Of a stretch of 5,618 bases of DNA, positions 4,020 through 5,618 are shown piece after piece. Both the position numbers and the translations under genes were made by a program. The stretch comes from DASYSA01 sp036003885 (lineage in GTDB: Bacteria; Acidobacteriota; Blastocatellia; UBA7656), in assembly GCA_036003885.1 (NCBI GenBank), contig DASYSA010000124.1:1-5618 (forward strand), read 5' to 3'. Below the pieces are notes generated by a model that was given only the letters and a program-made list of their open reading frames with translations, searched no databases and was not told the DNA's origin. Each line of letters begins with the position of its first letter. The stretch's first letter is position 1.

Positions 4020-5618
4020 ATGTTTCAAAGAGCAAGATACCTACTGATGGCTTTCGCAGTGGCTCCGTTTCTTCTTCTACCTACGTTTCAACGTTTGAAT
4101 GCTCAGGTCCTTTACGGATCTGTTGTGGGAAGCGTGACGGACCAGAGCGGCGCGGTGGTGCCCGGGGCCACGGTCAGCATTACCAATGTCCAGACCGGAC
4201 AGGCCCGAGAAGGCATGACCGACGACGCCGGCTACTACTCAATTCCCAACGTGCTTGAAGGCACCTACGACCTGGGCGTCAAGATGCCAGGGTTTCGCAC
4301 TTACCTGGAAAAGGGGATCGTGGTCTCCATAAATACGGTCAGGCGCGTCAACATCACCCTGCAAGTGGGGGAAGTCGCCGAAACGGTCACCGTAGCGGCC
4401 AGTACGGCGGTCCTCCAGACGTCGAAGGCGGACATCAGTGTGAGTCTGGAATCGCGCGCGGTGGTGAATCTGCCCCTTTCCAACTACCGCAACTATCAAA
4501 CCCTCATTAATCTGGTTCCAGGCGTCACACCGGGGAATCTTCAAAACGCCGTCACCGACACGCCCGGCCGTTCCTTGACCAACAATGTCAACGGAATGGA
4601 CCGCGGCGCCAACAACACCCGCCTGGACGGTGCGGCCGATATTCTGGTCACGATGCCTCACCATGCCGTGTACGTCGCGCCGGTCGAAAGCGTCGAGACG
4701 GTCAACGTCTCCACTAACAACTTCGATGCCGAGCAGGGTATAACGGGGGGCGCCGCCGTCACTGTGGTGACGAAATCAGGGACCAATGAGTTCCACGGCA
4801 GCCTCTTTGGCATGCACGACAATAGTGCCTTACGGGCGTTCCGGTGGGATGAGAATCGCGCCGGGCAAACCAGGAAGCCCAAGAGCATCCGAAACATCGA
4901 CGGCGGCAGCATCGGCGGACCTATCCGGAAGAACAAGCTCTTCTTTTTCGCCGACTGGGAAGGCACCTTCGAGCGGGTGGGGTTTTCGTCGCTCTATTCC
5001 GTCCCGCCGTCTGATTTCCGCAGGGGGGATTTCACCAGAAAGCTGGGGGCGCAGATCAAAGATAGGAACGGCAACCCAATTCTGATTCCCACCACCGAGG
5101 GCGGCTCAGTACCCCTGCAGCAAGGAATGATCTTTGATCCCTTCACCGGCAAGAACGACGGCACGGGCCGTTCAGTCTTCTCTACAAACGGGGTGCTCAA
5201 CGTCATCCCTTCGGCCCGCTTAAACGGCCCCATGGCAAAGCTGCTGGCTCTGGTTCCTGCACAAACCCTTTCTGGTGATACCGCCAATTACTTCAACTCC
5301 GACACGCAGCGCCTGAACCGCAACAACATCGACGCCAAGGTCAACTGGAACCGGAATGAGAAGCACCAGATCTGGGTCAAATACAGCATCATGAAGGCGC
5401 TGGTTAGTTGTAAATTCAGCCTGGGCCCGGCCGGCGGCCCTGGCTTGTGCACCGGCGGCGGCCTCGGTGAAGGTTCCACCCAGGTGCAGGTAGCGACCAT
5501 CGGACAGACGTACACCGTTTCGCCCAAGTTCCTGATTGACGGGACGTTCGGTTGGACCCGATTTGGCCAGGCCGTGGCACCCCCTGACCTCGGCACCAAC
5601 TTCGGATCGGACGTGCTG
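4020..5618 (+). CDS. Oar-like TonB-dependent receptor with carboxypeptidase-regulatory-like domain (5' part, runs off the window)
   Basis: Open from the ATG at 4020 to the window end, 533 codons without a stop. Residues 1-28 form a signal peptide (R4 and R6, hydrophobic core 8-21, likely cleavage LNA|Q). A CarboxypepD_reg-like beta-sandwich follows (about 31-125: GSVTDQSGAVVPGATVSITN, DDAGYYSIPNVLEGTYDL, ITLQVGEVAETVTV). Then comes a plug-type region (about 127-255) with LPLSNYRNYQTLINLVPGV, NNVNGMDRGANNTRLDGA, VESVETVNVSTNNFDAEQG and GGAAVTVVTKSGTNEFHGSL leading into the barrel. Full-length members usually exceed 1,000 residues, so roughly half is present. Such receptors sit in the outer membrane and import large substrates, often glycans or peptides; the substrate is unknown. 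No SusD-like partner is in the window. The family is very abundant in Acidobacteriota. Confidence 0.92.
   Translation, partial: MFQRARYLLMAFAVAPFLLLPTFQRLNAQVLYGSVVGSVTDQSGAVVPGATVSITNVQTGQAREGMTDDAGYYSIPNVLEGTYDLGVKMPGFRTYLEKGIVVSINTVRRVNITLQVGEVAETVTVAASTAVLQTSKADISVSLESRAVVNLPLSNYRNYQTLINLVPGVTPGNLQNAVTDTPGRSLTNNVNGMDRGANNTRLDGAADILVTMPHHAVYVAPVESVETVNVSTNNFDAEQGITGGAAVTVVTKSGTNEFHGSLFGMHDNSALRAFRWDENRAGQTRKPKSIRNIDGGSIGGPIRKNKLFFFADWEGTFERVGFSSLYSVPPSDFRRGDFTRKLGAQIKDRNGNPILIPTTEGGSVPLQQGMIFDPFTGKNDGTGRSVFSTNGVLNVIPSARLNGPMAKLLALVPAQTLSGDTANYFNSDTQRLNRNNIDAKVNWNRNEKHQIWVKYSIMKALVSCKFSLGPAGGPGLCTGGGLGEGSTQVQVATIGQTYTVSPKFLIDGTFGWTRFGQAVAPPDLGTNFGSDVL

Noticed and set aside
4239..5599. Several minus-strand open frames under the receptor gene
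   Set aside because: They are shadows of a continuous plus-strand frame with unmistakable receptor domains.
1..5618. CRISPR array, rRNA or riboswitch
   Set aside because: No regularly spaced repeats, no rRNA-like stretch and no riboswitch core were recognised on either strand.

Overview
The window most resembles an Acidobacteriota-type genome. The main pointer is the large Oar-like TonB-dependent receptor at the right end (carboxypeptidase-regulatory-like domain, then plug, then barrel), a family heavily expanded in that phylum. This rests on family knowledge and not on a search. The rest is accessory DNA: defence-type and toxin-antitoxin genes, recombination scars and decayed sequence, on both strands.

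Layout from left to right. (1) Positions 73-926 hold one minus-strand gene, an AbiJ-NTD4/HEPN-type protein. It is bracketed by GTTAGGY sites in the orientation expected of an integron gene cassette, with a 60-base attC-like element at its 3' end that encodes the last 20 residues. (2) Positions 927-1790 are a gene-poor scar zone. It contains a tandem 11-base repeat, the 3' half of a CAT-anticodon tRNA starting exactly at the anticodon loop (a typical tyrosine-integrase attachment remnant), a long-range 19-base inverted repeat and a strong 62-base hairpin. (3) Positions 1765-2186 carry a decayed AbiEi-type antitoxin gene. It keeps a good promoter and a symmetric nested dyad over the start of transcription, but it is frameshifted and has no AbiEii toxin beside it. 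(4) Positions 2285-3825 carry two complete PIN-domain toxin-antitoxin modules, transcribed divergently from a 118-base control region: an RHH-like antitoxin plus PIN toxin on the minus strand, and a Phd/YefM antitoxin plus VapC-type PIN toxin on the plus strand. (5) Positions 3826-5618 hold a putative promoter with a palindrome, an excellent Shine-Dalgarno site, and the first 533 codons of the outer-membrane receptor, which runs off the window.

Working together: each PIN toxin overlaps its own antitoxin gene, which fits translational coupling and autoregulation. The HEPN gene, the AbiEi remnant and the two PIN modules make a small defence/stabilisation island beside site-specific recombination scars. 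By the orientation of the tRNA fragment, the integrated element should lie to its left, on the side of the HEPN cassette. The receptor looks like ordinary host sequence. I see no clearly new multi-gene system; the most notable object is the HEPN gene packaged as a cassette.
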